Assembly (NCBI RefSeq): GCF_001186365.1
Contig: NZ_LDTZ01000020.1
Coordinates: forward strand, 1 to 64,000
DNA length: 64,000 bases
Origin: Gordonia jacobaea
GTDB lineage: Bacteria > Actinomycetota > Actinomycetes > Mycobacteriales > Mycobacteriaceae
Direction: 5' to 3'
Positions 18,691-25,901 of the stretch are shown here, one piece after another. The stretch's first letter is position 1, and each line of letters begins with the position of its first letter. The position numbers were made by a program, and so were the translations under genes. The notes below the pieces were generated by a model, which did not search any database, was not told the DNA's origin, and saw only the letters and a list, made by a program, of their open reading frames with translations.

Positions 18691-19767
18691 ATGTCGACTC
18701 CCCTGCTTCGCCTGGTTGTTCTCTACGGCGGTGTCTCCGCCGAGCACGATGTGTCCCGCGTGACCGCGGCGCACGTGCTGGCAGCAGCCGACCCGGCCAA
18801 GTACAGCGTCGTCCCGATCGGTATCGCGAAGAACGGCACCTGGGTACGCAACGACAAGGTGATCGCCTCGCTGGCCGACAACACGCCGCTGCCCGATGCA
18901 CTCGACATCGCGGGCACCGTCATCGACCCGCTACGCGAACTGCAGGCCGACGCCGAGGGCGCGATCACCGTCGTGCTGCCGCTACTGCACGGGCCACACG
19001 GCGAGGACGGCACCATCCAGGGGATGCTCGAGCTGTTCAAACTCCCCTACGTCGGCGCCGGTGTGCTCAGCTCGGCGGCGTGCATGGACAAGGGCATGGC
19101 CAAGGTCGTTGCCGCGCAGGCGGGAATCCCGCAGTGCCGGTGGATCGAATACCGCGACGGCGTCGACGACCCGCGCACCGTGGCGTTCCGCGCCATCGAG
19201 GAGCTGGGCCTGCCGCTGTTCGTCAAGCCTGCCAACCTCGGATCGTCCGTGGGAATCACCAAGGCGCACAACGCAACAGAACTCGACGACGCGATCAACC
19301 TGGCGCTGCGCTACGACGACGTCGTGGTGATCGAGGAGTTCGTGTCCGGGCGTGAGGTCGAGGTTGCTGTGCTCGGCAACGAGAGCCCCGAGACGTCGGT
19401 GCCGGGCGAGATCATCTCCGGCAGCGAGTTCTACGACTACGAGGACAAATACATCACCGGCGCGGCCAAGCTGGTGATCCCGGCGCCGCTGAGCGACGAG
19501 GCGGTGCGCGAGGTCCGTGAGCTCGCAGCGAAGACGTTCCTCGCCATGCGGTGCGCGGGCATGGCGCGGGTCGACTTCTTCTACGAGGAGGACGGCCGCG
19601 GTTGGCTGCTCAACGAGGTCAATACGATTCCCGGATTCACCCCGGGCTCGATGTACCCGAAGCTGTGGCAGGCCACCGGGATCGCCTACCCCGACCTCAT
19701 CGACCGCCTCGTCACGCTCGCGCTGGAAGCACACCGTCGGCGCGCGGGGTTCTCGACGGAGCACTGA
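18691..19767 (+). CDS. ddl: D-alanine--D-alanine ligase
   Basis: A 358-residue ATP-grasp ligase. The N-terminal YGGVSAEHDVS, HGPHGEDGTIQG and GAGVLSSAACMDK, the ATP-grasp KPANLGSSVGITKA, and the C-terminal NEVNTIPGFTPGSMYPKLW are family hallmarks. The omega loop reads FYDYEDKY, with the tyrosine typical of D-Ala-D-Ala enzymes, so it does not look like a VanA-type D-lactate ligase. ATG 18691. It is divergent from murF. Confidence 0.95.
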   Translation: MSTPLLRLVVLYGGVSAEHDVSRVTAAHVLAAADPAKYSVVPIGIAKNGTWVRNDKVIASLADNTPLPDALDIAGTVIDPLRELQADAEGAITVVLPLLHGPHGEDGTIQGMLELFKLPYVGAGVLSSAACMDKGMAKVVAAQAGIPQCRWIEYRDGVDDPRTVAFRAIEELGLPLFVKPANLGSSVGITKAHNATELDDAINLALRYDDVVVIEEFVSGREVEVAVLGNESPETSVPGEIISGSEFYDYEDKYITGAAKLVIPAPLSDEAVREVRELAAKTFLAMRCAGMARVDFFYEEDGRGWLLNEVNTIPGFTPGSMYPKLWQATGIAYPDLIDRLVTLALEAHRRRAGFSTEH

Positions 19768-19827
19768 GGCCGTCGTTTCCCGCCTGACAGGGCGTGTGGA
19801 CCTGTTCTATCCGAAGACGTTCCGGAC

Positions 19828-19920
19828 CTCTCCCGTTTTCAGTCATTTTGAGAGGCGCCCGGCGACAAAAGCCCAGGTCGGCTCGTCGGGACCGTTCAGA
19901 AATGACTGAAAACGGGAGAG
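19828..19920. repeat. Perfect 21-bp inverted repeat with 51-nt spacer
   Basis: The arm 19828-19848 (begins CTCTCCCGTTTTCAG) is exactly complementary to 19900-19920. The spacer is GC-rich. It lies downstream of ddl and left of the integrated element. It could be a terminator-like cruciform or the remains of a small non-autonomous element. No open frame is inside. Confidence 0.85.
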
Positions 19921-19951
19921 CCGAGGCGGCGCCGCTCGGTTCCAGACAGCG

Positions 19952-19987
19952 AAATACCCCCTCACCTGTGTAGGTGAGGGGGTATTT
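19952..19987. terminator. Strong hairpin, original terminator of tRNA-Ser(CGA)
   Basis: A perfect 16-bp stem (AAATACCCCCTCACCT and its complement) with loop GTGT. It directly abuts the left attachment repeat, so before integration it would have stood just downstream of the tRNA-Ser(CGA) gene on the minus strand. It can also end ddl transcription from the plus strand. Confidence 0.8.
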
Positions 19988-20015
19988 CTGGCGGTGGCGG
20001 AGGGATTTGAACCCT
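19984..20015. other. Left attachment site (tRNA-Ser 3' fragment)
   Basis: A 32-bp exact copy of 29968-29999. It contains the last 27 nt of tRNA-Ser(CGA), including the T-arm, acceptor 3' strand and CCA, but no other tRNA sequence follows. It is the left crossover product of site-specific integration. Confidence 0.93.
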
Positions 20016-20107
20016 AATTGACCCTCGTGGTCAGGGTCGGATATGCGCCCTCACCTGCGGTTTGAGGTCTCTCGACGTCACCCCAGATCACCCGGTTTCG
20101 TGGGCAA

Positions 20108-20129
20108 GTGTGGGCAGAATGTGGGCAGA
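20108..20129 (+). other. Putative integrase arm-type sites, left end
   Basis: Two abutting 11-bp copies, GTGTGGGCAGA (20108-20118) and ATGTGGGCAGA (20119-20129), with a further GTGGGCA at 20100. The same tandem pair occurs at 29883-29904 beside the other end. Paired short direct repeats flanking the core are what tyrosine integrases bind with their N-terminal domain. Confidence 0.7.
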
Positions 20130-20139
20130 AGTAGTGGGC

Positions 20140-20655
20140 TCATAGTGGCGCGCCCTCGTTGAACTCGTCGAAGTTCAGAAACATGCGTTTAGTACCGGGA
20201 ATCTGCTTGAACCCCGACCTCACATAGAAGTCATGGACCTTAGGGTGGTCGGCAGGATCGACGACGAAGAACACGCCTCCGATCAATCTCACCGCCTCAT
20301 ATGCCGTCATGTATGCGTCCGCAAGGAGGTCCACGCCCGAGCCCCGCAGCTGTTGATTCAGCGCCAGTTTGCCCAGCAACACACCAGGAGCAGACATATC
20401 CGGATAGTGACGCGGACGGAGTTTTTTGAAGAACGGCTGATCGTCGTCGGTCTCGGACACCACTGTTTGGAGAAGCGTGAAGTATGCGACGACAATGTCT
20501 TCCTCGTCAGCCCATACGTGCGTCCGAGAGCGTCCGAGTTCTTGATCCTTTAGCGCCTGCTTATCAAGCCAACGATCCAACGATCCGACTCCACAGTCCA
20601 GGTAACCGGTCCTGTGTTCCGAATGCAGGGGAGTGGCAGCGAAACCTTCGGCCAC
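20140..20655 (-). CDS. GNAT acetyltransferase, TacT-like toxin
   Basis: A 171-residue GNAT protein. The order DCGVGSLDRWLDKQALKDQELGRSRTHVW, AYFTLLQTVVS, an LLGKLALNQQLRGSGVDLLADA acetyl-CoA loop (Q/RxxGxG/A as QQLRGSG) and DFYVRSGFKQIP matches the toxin GNATs that acetylate aminoacyl-tRNA in TacAT-type systems. I start it at GTG 20655, 7 nt after the stop of a small upstream gene. Located at the edge of the element, it is probably cargo for stabilisation or defence. The usual DUF1778 antitoxin is not recognisable; see the next entry. Confidence 0.8.
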   Translation of the reverse strand: MAEGFAATPLHSEHRTGYLDCGVGSLDRWLDKQALKDQELGRSRTHVWADEEDIVVAYFTLLQTVVSETDDDQPFFKKLRPRHYPDMSAPGVLLGKLALNQQLRGSGVDLLADAYMTAYEAVRLIGGVFFVVDPADHPKVHDFYVRSGFKQIPGTKRMFLNFDEFNEGAPL

Positions 20656-20662
20656 TCTTGGC

Positions 20663-20809
20663 CTACTTGCCCGCGTTCTTCCTGCGCTCGACGGCGCTTC
20701 GCAGCGACTGGGCGGGCTTCGCCTGAGTCGTGCGCATCTGCTGGATCTGTCCACGACGGACCCGCGTTACATCGCTCGTAGCGGGGGTTTTGCGCGATGT
20801 TACAGCCAT
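20663..20809 (-). CDS. Small basic protein, possible antitoxin of the GNAT gene
   Basis: A 48-residue frame from ATG 20809 (or 52 residues from ATG 20821) ending just before the GNAT gene. It is strongly basic (KPAQSLRSAVERRKNAGK at the end), with no similarity that I recognise. Its position upstream of a TacT-like toxin on the same strand suggests an antitoxin, but length and composition differ from DUF1778 ribbon-helix-helix antitoxins. The ribosome site is weak. Confidence 0.45.
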   Translation of the reverse strand: MAVTSRKTPATSDVTRVRRGQIQQMRTTQAKPAQSLRSAVERRKNAGK

Positions 20810-21024
20810 GCCGCGAAGCATACACGCAGCGACTTCAGACAAGCTGTCGAATGGCCCGGAGTGGCGTCCACTCACCGGCAAAACAGAGGAAACGGCGCAC
20901 GCAGAATCGGGCGGGACTCACGGCTGAAACGCCCATACCGGGGAAGGGGGTCAGTGCCACAAAACATGCCCGTGTCTGCGACTCCGCGGTGAGTCGCCAT
21001 TTTCACACACAGGGGGCAGGTGCA

Positions 21025-21315
21025 GGTGTGGCATTTGCCCCACCATGCGCCCCGTACGTGAGGGACTGAACCCCTGACCGACTTTTCGGTGGCGTCACCG
21101 AAAAATGCGCCCAGGGTCGCATTTCAAACGCGACCCTTCCGAACTCTTCGAAGTCCGCGAGTGAGGGACTGAACGAGCCGCGATGGCCTGCTTGACAAGC
21201 AGACCATCATGCGCCCCGTACGTGAGGGACTGAACGTCGGTAGGAGATCGGAATCTTCGGAAGTTTTCGATGCGCCCCGTTCGTGGGGATTGATCCATGC
21301 ATGGTCATCGTGACC
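21025..21315. repeat. Array of a conserved ~27-nt repeat alternating with unlike palindromes
   Basis: Repeat copies containing GCGCCCCGTACGTGAGGGAC lie at 21045-21071 and 21209-21235 (identical over 27 nt). A divergent copy is at 21270-21296 (GCGCCCCGTTCGTGGGGATT), and one is apparently split: GCGCCC at 21105-21112 and GTGAGGGACTGAAC at 21161-21174. Spacing is 61 bp where intact. Each repeat start is abutted by a different inverted repeat: 21025-21044, 21083-21104, 21182-21208 and 21247-21271; others lie at 21113-21137 and 21303-21315. The 28/33-nt periodicity and the last copy recall a type I-E CRISPR array, but no cas genes are present and palindromic spacers would be abnormal. Confidence 0.75.
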
Positions 21316-21470
21316 ACGGTTGCCGGAGCAGATTGCGCGGGTGCGGCGGGCGGAAATCCCAGCGGCGAACGGGGTTGGAGCGAAAAATCGGCACAGTGGG
21401 TCTGGTGCCACCATCACCGCCCGACTCAAGCGCGACGGCCCTGAACTCGTGCGACCTTATGCCTACGCTC

Positions 21471-21502
21471 CCACCACTTTCGTGACGCCACGAAAGTGGT
21501 GG
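21471..21502. repeat. Perfect 14-bp hairpin downstream of the capsid operon
   Basis: CCACCACTTTCGTG at 21471-21484 pairs exactly with 21489-21502 around loop ACGC. It is about 310 bp beyond the last capsid-operon stop (minus strand). No U tract follows on either strand, so a rho-independent terminator is possible but not certain. Confidence 0.7.
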
Positions 21503-21814
21503 AACGGAGCCAGGGCGGTGGCTCGAAGCTCGCGGACGTCCTTCGGCGAAAACACCCCACGACCTGCGAAAAAATAAAAGCCTGACTTACCTCGGCAGTC
21601 ATGGTGTGGGGGGTGTCTGGATTTTTGGTGGGGGTGCCGGGATGGGTAGACCCCCGCTCGCCCGTGGTGGGTTTGCGGGGGTCTGGTGTCGGCGCGCTGG
21701 TCGGTCTTCGAGTTGGAAAGTCCACTGGCGGGACGGGGCTCTCGCGGCCATGCATTCCCGGTCGGCTGGAACTGGAGCGTTACGGCCTTGGGTGAGTTTG
21801 ACGCGCCGAAGACT

Positions 21815-22063
21815 TTAGTGGTCTGGCCAGGCTCCTTGTGACAGTTGTGTGGGTGCTGCCATCGCTGCCAGGATGTCGACGTCCTCGGGTGCTTTGCGCA
21901 GGTGGTCGAGCCAGAACGCGCGGCGGTTGCTTGATACGCGTCCGTCTGCGATTGCGGCGTCGACGAGTTGCGCGTGGGTGCGTGCGGTCTCGTGTGCGGC
22001 TGCTACTGCGAGGGCGCCGGTCAGGCCGTGCCGTTGGGCGAAGTCGGAGTCGATGAATGTCAT
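21815..22063 (-). CDS. Small phage-type protein downstream of capsid
   Basis: An 82-residue protein whose ATG overlaps the capsid stop (ATGA at 22060-22063), so it is translationally coupled. It reads as helical: DFAQRHGLTGALAVAAAHETARTHAQLVDAAIADGRV, then SSNRRAFWLDHLRKAPEDVDILAAM. The GRVSSNRRAFWLDHLRKAPED part resembles the C-terminal region of Mu-like protease/scaffold (protein I) families, which suggests a capsid assembly role, but it lacks any protease domain. This is weak inference. Confidence 0.65.
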   Translation of the reverse strand: MTFIDSDFAQRHGLTGALAVAAAHETARTHAQLVDAAIADGRVSSNRRAFWLDHLRKAPEDVDILAAMAAPTQLSQGAWPDH

Positions 22064-22941
22064 GGCTGCACCGTTGCGGTCACAACCTTGGTGGCCTGTG
22101 GTCGGTCGATTGCGAATCCGGGTACGGCGTAGACCTGGATGAGCTTCTGCCGTTTTTCGCGTTGGTCGATGACGTCGACGGTCAGCGGTCGTTCGTATCC
22201 GACGATGCCGGGTTTGCCCTTCTGCACGACGTAGGCGCGTCCGGCCGGCACGTACGGGTTGGTGACCATTGTCAGCCCTGCAGCGGTGAGCACGTTGGAT
22301 AGGTCTTCTGCGTACCCGATGGACAGTGCGAGGGCGTCGTCGCTTGAGAGGAGCAACGTATCGGGCAGGAAGCCCAAGCGGTCCTCGACGAATGCGTTGC
22401 GAGCTCGCAGCAGGTCGGAGAGGGGGCGCAGCACGTGCGGCGTGATCTGGTCGGCGGGTCCGACTGTGATGAACGAGGTCCACGCGGCTGATGCGGGGAT
22501 CTCGTCAGGTTGGGCATCGTCGATCGCTTCGAGAGCCTTGACGTTGAGTTTGCGGGTGAGGGTGTTGCTGAGTTGGCTCACCTTGTTGTTGAGTGCTGAG
22601 ATGTCGCCGCGGTCGATTTCCTCGTCGGTGATCTCGACGGTCGCGCCGTAGTCTTTGACGAGCGCGAGACGGTAGTCGGGGTCGATGGCGCGGACTCGCT
22701 GGTATTCGTCGCCGGGACCGCGCTCGACGACGTCGTCGGCCGTGTAGCGATCGGCGCCAGTCAGTCGTGGGTGCAGGATGCCGCCACCTGTGACGGTTGC
22801 GCCGGCAGGACTAAAGAAGGTCGACAGTAGTTCGTTGCCTTCGGTGAGGTCGGCGATTTTCGCGCGCAGCCAGGTGGGCTGGGCCATGACTGCTGCGACT
22901 GTGACGTTGGGGCCGTCGATGCTGGGGATCAGGATGGACAT
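22060..22941 (-). CDS. Phage major capsid protein (HK97-fold type)
   Basis: A 293-residue capsid protein. The N-terminal region (PTWLRAKIADLTEGNELLSTFFSPAGATVTGGGI), the KDYGATVEITDEEIDRGDISALNNKVSQLSNTLTRKLN helix with the E-loop/spine arrangement, and the C-terminal domain ending DVIDQREKRQKLIQVYAVPGFAIDRPQA match HK97-fold major capsid proteins of actinophages that pair with a DUF2190-like cement protein. It lies in the element's minus-strand operon just after the cement gene. With no portal or terminase present, any particles would depend on a helper phage for packaging and tails. Confidence 0.85.
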   Translation of the reverse strand: MSILIPSIDGPNVTVAAVMAQPTWLRAKIADLTEGNELLSTFFSPAGATVTGGGILHPRLTGADRYTADDVVERGPGDEYQRVRAIDPDYRLALVKDYGATVEITDEEIDRGDISALNNKVSQLSNTLTRKLNVKALEAIDDAQPDEIPASAAWTSFITVGPADQITPHVLRPLSDLLRARNAFVEDRLGFLPDTLLLSSDDALALSIGYAEDLSNVLTAAGLTMVTNPYVPAGRAYVVQKGKPGIVGYERPLTVDVIDQREKRQKLIQVYAVPGFAIDRPQATKVVTATVQP

Positions 22942-22953
22942 GGTGTGTTCCGT

Positions 22954-23331
22954 TCAGTGGTAGAGGGAGACGAGGGCCAGCGAGCCTGCGGCTGCTGCGG
23001 TGACGGCGTATCCGACTGCGACGCCGGAGGTTTTGGTTTTGGCCTTGCCGTTGGCTCCGACTTCGATCTCGGAGAATGCGGCGACAGCGCCGTCAGCGGT
23101 GACCCGCACGACGCGTGAGGCACCTCGGGCGAGTCCGACTAGTTCACCTTGTGCGGCAGCGTATTTGGCGACACCAGCGACGCGACCACCGGCGTCTGCA
23201 GGTGCTACCGCGATGACTCCCTCGTCGGCGTTGCCGCTGATCTTCACGAACTGAGACGCAGCGACGGTCGCTGAGGCACGGCCAGTGACGTCGTGGCCCG
23301 GGCCGTAGACGTCGATACTGAGGTTCGGCAT
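22954..23331 (-). CDS. Capsid cement/decoration protein, DUF2190-like
   Basis: A 125-residue Ala/Val/Gly-rich beta protein from ATG 23331 (AAAGGA about 10 nt upstream). The repeated pattern SQFVKISGNADEGVIAVAPADAGGRVAGVAKYAAAQGELVGLARG and the closing GYAVTAAAAGSLALVSLY are typical of DUF2190 capsid-stabilising proteins. It is 12 bp upstream of the capsid gene. Its first 88 bp overlap the preceding HTH gene in another frame, which is unusual but seen in compact elements. Confidence 0.75.
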   Translation of the reverse strand: MPNLSIDVYGPGHDVTGRASATVAASQFVKISGNADEGVIAVAPADAGGRVAGVAKYAAAQGELVGLARGASRVVRVTADGAVAAFSEIEVGANGKAKTKTSGVAVGYAVTAAAAGSLALVSLYH

Positions 23332-23720
23332 TGTTGTGATGTCCTTTCCGTAATCCGTTCTGCGACAACCGTGTCGGGAATCATCCACCGTCCTGCGTGG
23401 CGCACTGCGGGTAGTGATCCTCGTCGACACAAGGCTCGAACATTCTCCGGTGAGCATCCGAGTCGCTGTGCGGCTTGTTCTGTGCCGATCAGGTCATCTA
23501 CGTTCGACTGTGCCCCAACGAGTTCCGTGTCGTGTGCCGCTGTTGGGGTATCGGAACGTTCGCCAGCAGCGGCGAGTTGTTCAGCGAGGATGAGGACACG
23601 GCGTTTGACTCCAAGACCACGTTGCCTCATCACCTTGTCCAGAAGTCGTAGCGCGGCCTCAATGTAGAGGGCGTCATCGGCGGAGATCACCACCCCGTCA
23701 ACGACGATAATCTCGCTCAC
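23244..23720 (-). CDS. HTH-containing element protein
   Basis: A 158-residue protein. Residues 1-60 are a helical acidic region (DDALYIEAALRLLDKVMRQRGLG); residues 75-125 form a MerR/excisionase-like winged HTH (DLIGTEQAAQRLGCSPENVRALCRRGSLPAVRHAGRWMIP). It may regulate element genes or bind DNA during packaging, as small-terminase-like proteins do. The start overlaps the stop of the upstream gene (ATGA). The C-terminal 29 residues overlap the cement gene's start in another frame, so the true end could be earlier if a frameshift exists. Confidence 0.65.
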   Translation of the reverse strand: MSEIIVVDGVVISADDALYIEAALRLLDKVMRQRGLGVKRRVLILAEQLAAAGERSDTPTAAHDTELVGAQSNVDDLIGTEQAAQRLGCSPENVRALCRRGSLPAVRHAGRWMIPDTVVAERITERTSQQCRTSVSTSTARATTSLAVPQRPSLRLSS

Positions 23721-23938
23721 GGCAGCTGCTCCATCGTCAAATTCAGGACTTCCTGTCGCACAATGCCAACCGTGCCCGGTCGGGCATGTTCAGCGGCCAA
23801 TGTTGCGATGCCGACCAGCAGTTCAGTACATCGACCCGCCTCGAGTGCATCGGTAAGAACTTCGTTGAGTGCGGCGTTGTCTCCATCTGCTGCGGCAATG
23901 AACAGACGGCGGGCACGAATGTCATCACTCGGATTCAT
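23717..23938 (-). CDS. Small helical element protein
   Basis: A 73-residue Ala-rich helical protein (DDIRARRLFIAAADGDNAALNEVLTDALEAGRCTELL...). The stop overlaps the start of the HTH gene by 4 bp. No family is recognised. Coupled position and sensible codon use support a real gene. Confidence 0.65.
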   Translation of the reverse strand: MNPSDDIRARRLFIAAADGDNAALNEVLTDALEAGRCTELLVGIATLAAEHARPGTVGIVRQEVLNLTMEQLP

Positions 23939-24019
23939 GGTCTCGGTTTCCTCGTCGGGTAGATGTGTTGGCTTTTGCGGCGCGCTCGGGCTTTCCGTCG
24001 ATGTGTGGGCCAGGCTTGT

Positions 24020-24196
24020 TCACGGCGCCGAGACATGGCGTACCTCCTCAATGGCTGCGGCGAGATCGATTGCGAGTTGAGTTGCTTCGTCGATGTCGAG
24101 GCCGTAGCGGTCACCGACCAGCGTCACGACGACTGGCCGCGCATAGTCGCGGGTGACGTAGACCGACGCCGAACCGCCTCTGCCGTAGCGCCTCAC
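24020..24196 (-). CDS. Small element protein
   Basis: A 58-residue protein starting at GTG 24196, which overlaps the WhiB stop (GTGA), with GGAGCGG upstream. It reads VRRYGRGGSASVYVTRDYARPVVV..., then a C-terminal helix (DIDEATQLAIDLAAAIEEVRH). It looks like a short beta-hairpin plus helix protein. The function is unknown; overlap with its neighbour supports translation. Confidence 0.6.
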   Translation of the reverse strand: MRRYGRGGSASVYVTRDYARPVVVTLVGDRYGLDIDEATQLAIDLAAAIEEVRHVSAP

Positions 24197-24486
24197 GCGG
24201 CACCGCTCCGTGGTCGACCGGGAAGTCGAGGCGCCTGCGCAGCAACCACTGATCCGTCATCGCGGCGGCTCGACGTCCATGACCGACACCGTTCGAGCGC
24301 AGGGCACTGGTGACATAGCGCTTCGGCCGCATCGTGGCGGTAGCGCACCTCGTCGGCGCTCTCGCGGGGGTCACGCGGATCGAATAGCTCTGGCGAGCCG
24401 ATACAGTTTGCTCCACTCAGATCAGGGCTGTCGGCGAGGATCGCGGCGAGGAGACCAAGGGCACCCGAGTTGTAATCGGTTCGCAT
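24193..24486 (-). CDS. WhiB-family iron-sulfur regulator (element-encoded)
   Basis: A 97-residue WhiB-like protein. Four cysteines (C28, C58, C61, C67) in the C-x29-CxxC-x5-C pattern match the [4Fe-4S] cluster ligands, with SPELFDP after the first. The typical GWGG turn is missing or degenerate and the C-terminus is basic (RLPGRPRS). Actinophages often carry WhiB proteins that interfere with host sigma-factor transcription. ATG 24486 overlaps the stop of the ATPase gene (ATGA), so it belongs to the replication operon. Confidence 0.85.
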   Translation of the reverse strand: MRTDYNSGALGLLAAILADSPDLSGANCIGSPELFDPRDPRESADEVRYRHDAAEALCHQCPALERCRSWTSSRRDDGSVVAAQAPRLPGRPRSGAA

Positions 24487-25901
24487 CACGACGCCTTCCC
24501 CGTCAGGCACTCGACGTGAGCCGCAATGGTGGGTTTGCAGGGGCGTCCACACACCGAGCAGATGTTCATCACGGCGGGTTGCGGAACGCACGCGTCGTGG
24601 TGGCCTGCGTCGACATCGGCGGGGAACGTCATGGCGAAACCGCACACCGAGCAGATCGTCGGGCGCGCGGTACCCCGTTGTGCCACCTCGTGCCCCGTGT
24701 CGGTGGGTGTGGCACAACTAGGGTTTTCGCCCTTTGGCATAGCGTTGTGACCAGTGGATATGCCAGTTGTGCCAGCTGTGCCACCCGTAGAGGTAGTGGC
24801 CTCGGGTGGCACAACGGTCGAGTCGACCACTTCCCCATCGACGACACGGTCACTTTGGTCGGGTAACGACCACGTCGACACCGGCGGTTGCCCCGTGTAT
24901 CCGATCACCACGCCCAACTTCTTCCGGGCCCGCTGAAGGGTGCGCTCAGAGATCCCCGCCTTCTTGGCCTCTCTCTTCGCCTCTGCTGAGTGCGCATCGG
25001 GGCCTTCAACTTCCAGATACCCGCGAAGCCACGTCGCGGCGTCCTGACGCTCTTGGCGGTCGTCACCGTGTTCGCCGTCGAATTGATCGGCGATATGGTC
25101 GCGTGCGGTCCGATCCGACTGGCCGATGTAGCGCAGTCGAGGCACCGAGCCGTCGTGTTCGTCGGTCGCATCGAAATGCTGGATCGGGTCAATGGTGAAC
25201 ATAGAGGCCGGCAATGCCTTGGTGGTGTTGGCCTTCTCCACACCAACAACAAGGTTGCCGTCGTCATCCTGCTGAGCGAACAGTGTTAGGCGCGCCTTCT
25301 TGCGCAGCTCGCCGGTAGAGCCGTACTTGTCGCGAGCATTGCCTGTGTCGAGGCGATTGGTGTGGGTCAACAGCAGCACCGCGGCGCTGGTGTGAGTCGC
25401 CACCTCTTTCCACGGGTGCAGTGCACGACGTGCCTGCTGCGGGTCTTTGACCGACAGGTTCGCTGCGACGGTATCCAGCCAGGCATCGACGACGATCAGC
25501 ACCGGCTGGGGGTCGGCGTTGCGCACAAGGTCCATGTCTCGGGGGAACACTGGCGCACCGCTACCGTCGTCCTCGGCGCAGATCACCGACACGTAGTCCA
25601 GGTCCACCCCCGCAACCTCGCAGCGTGGCAGCACAGTGTCGGTCCACGCATCCTCGGTGATCACCAGTAGGACGTGCTGCGGGGCGCGGGCGGGTATACC
25701 GAGTTCCGGAACAGCACGGCCTTTGGTGATTGCCGCGATGATCAGCACCCAAAAAAGGCTCTTCCCGATTCCTTCGTCACCGACCAGGAGATTGATCGCC
25801 GCGCGAATCAGATGACCTCTGGCTAGATGCCTCGGCTGTTCCGCTGGTTTCAGATCGGTCGCCTTCCACACCTTCGGCATCGACACTTCGCTGTCGCTCA
25901 T
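24486..25901 (-). CDS. RepA-like AAA ATPase with C-terminal zinc fingers
   Basis: A 471-residue RecA/AAA_25-type ATPase. Walker A is GDEGIGKS (about residue 41), Walker B is in VLIVVDAWLDTV, and LLLTHTNRLDTGNARDKYGSTGELRK follows, as in RepA-like hexameric helicase or primase-helicase proteins of phages and plasmids. Residues 310-345 may form an HTH (AKREAKKAGISERTLQRARKKLG). The tail has two CxxC zinc-finger pairs (CSVCGFAM and CSVCGRPC). It probably drives element replication. SD AGGAGG lies upstream and there is an ATGA overlap with the preceding gene. Confidence 0.82.
   Translation of the reverse strand: MSDSEVSMPKVWKATDLKPAEQPRHLARGHLIRAAINLLVGDEGIGKSLFWVLIIAAITKGRAVPELGIPARAPQHVLLVITEDAWTDTVLPRCEVAGVDLDYVSVICAEDDGSGAPVFPRDMDLVRNADPQPVLIVVDAWLDTVAANLSVKDPQQARRALHPWKEVATHTSAAVLLLTHTNRLDTGNARDKYGSTGELRKKARLTLFAQQDDDGNLVVGVEKANTTKALPASMFTIDPIQHFDATDEHDGSVPRLRYIGQSDRTARDHIADQFDGEHGDDRQERQDAATWLRGYLEVEGPDAHSAEAKREAKKAGISERTLQRARKKLGVVIGYTGQPPVSTWSLPDQSDRVVDGEVVDSTVVPPEATTSTGGTAGTTGISTGHNAMPKGENPSCATPTDTGHEVAQRGTARPTICSVCGFAMTFPADVDAGHHDACVPQPAVMNICSVCGRPCKPTIAAHVECLTGKAS

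Larger units (their letters stand above)
20822..21814. other. Gene-poor, hairpin-rich segment of the element
   Basis: This 993-bp stretch lies between the GNAT pair and the capsid genes. The frames that cross it are interrupted by palindromes and repeats and none reads like a protein. It holds the repeat-palindrome array at 21025-21315 and a hairpin at 21471-21502; for the rest (20822-21020, 21320-21470, 21510-21814) I see no supported feature. Confidence 0.6.

Noticed and set aside
18691..19767. VanA-type D-Ala-D-lactate ligase
   Set aside because: The omega loop has FYDYEDKY, the D-Ala-D-Ala type, and no vanH or vanX is nearby.
21045..21296. Functional type I-E CRISPR array
   Set aside because: There are only three or four copies, one broken, the spacers are palindromes, and no cas genes or leader are visible; kept as an unusual repeat array instead.
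21426..21755. Minus-strand 109-residue frame
   Set aside because: It crosses the 21471-21502 hairpin, has low-complexity composition and a matching opposite-strand frame, so it is probably not a gene.
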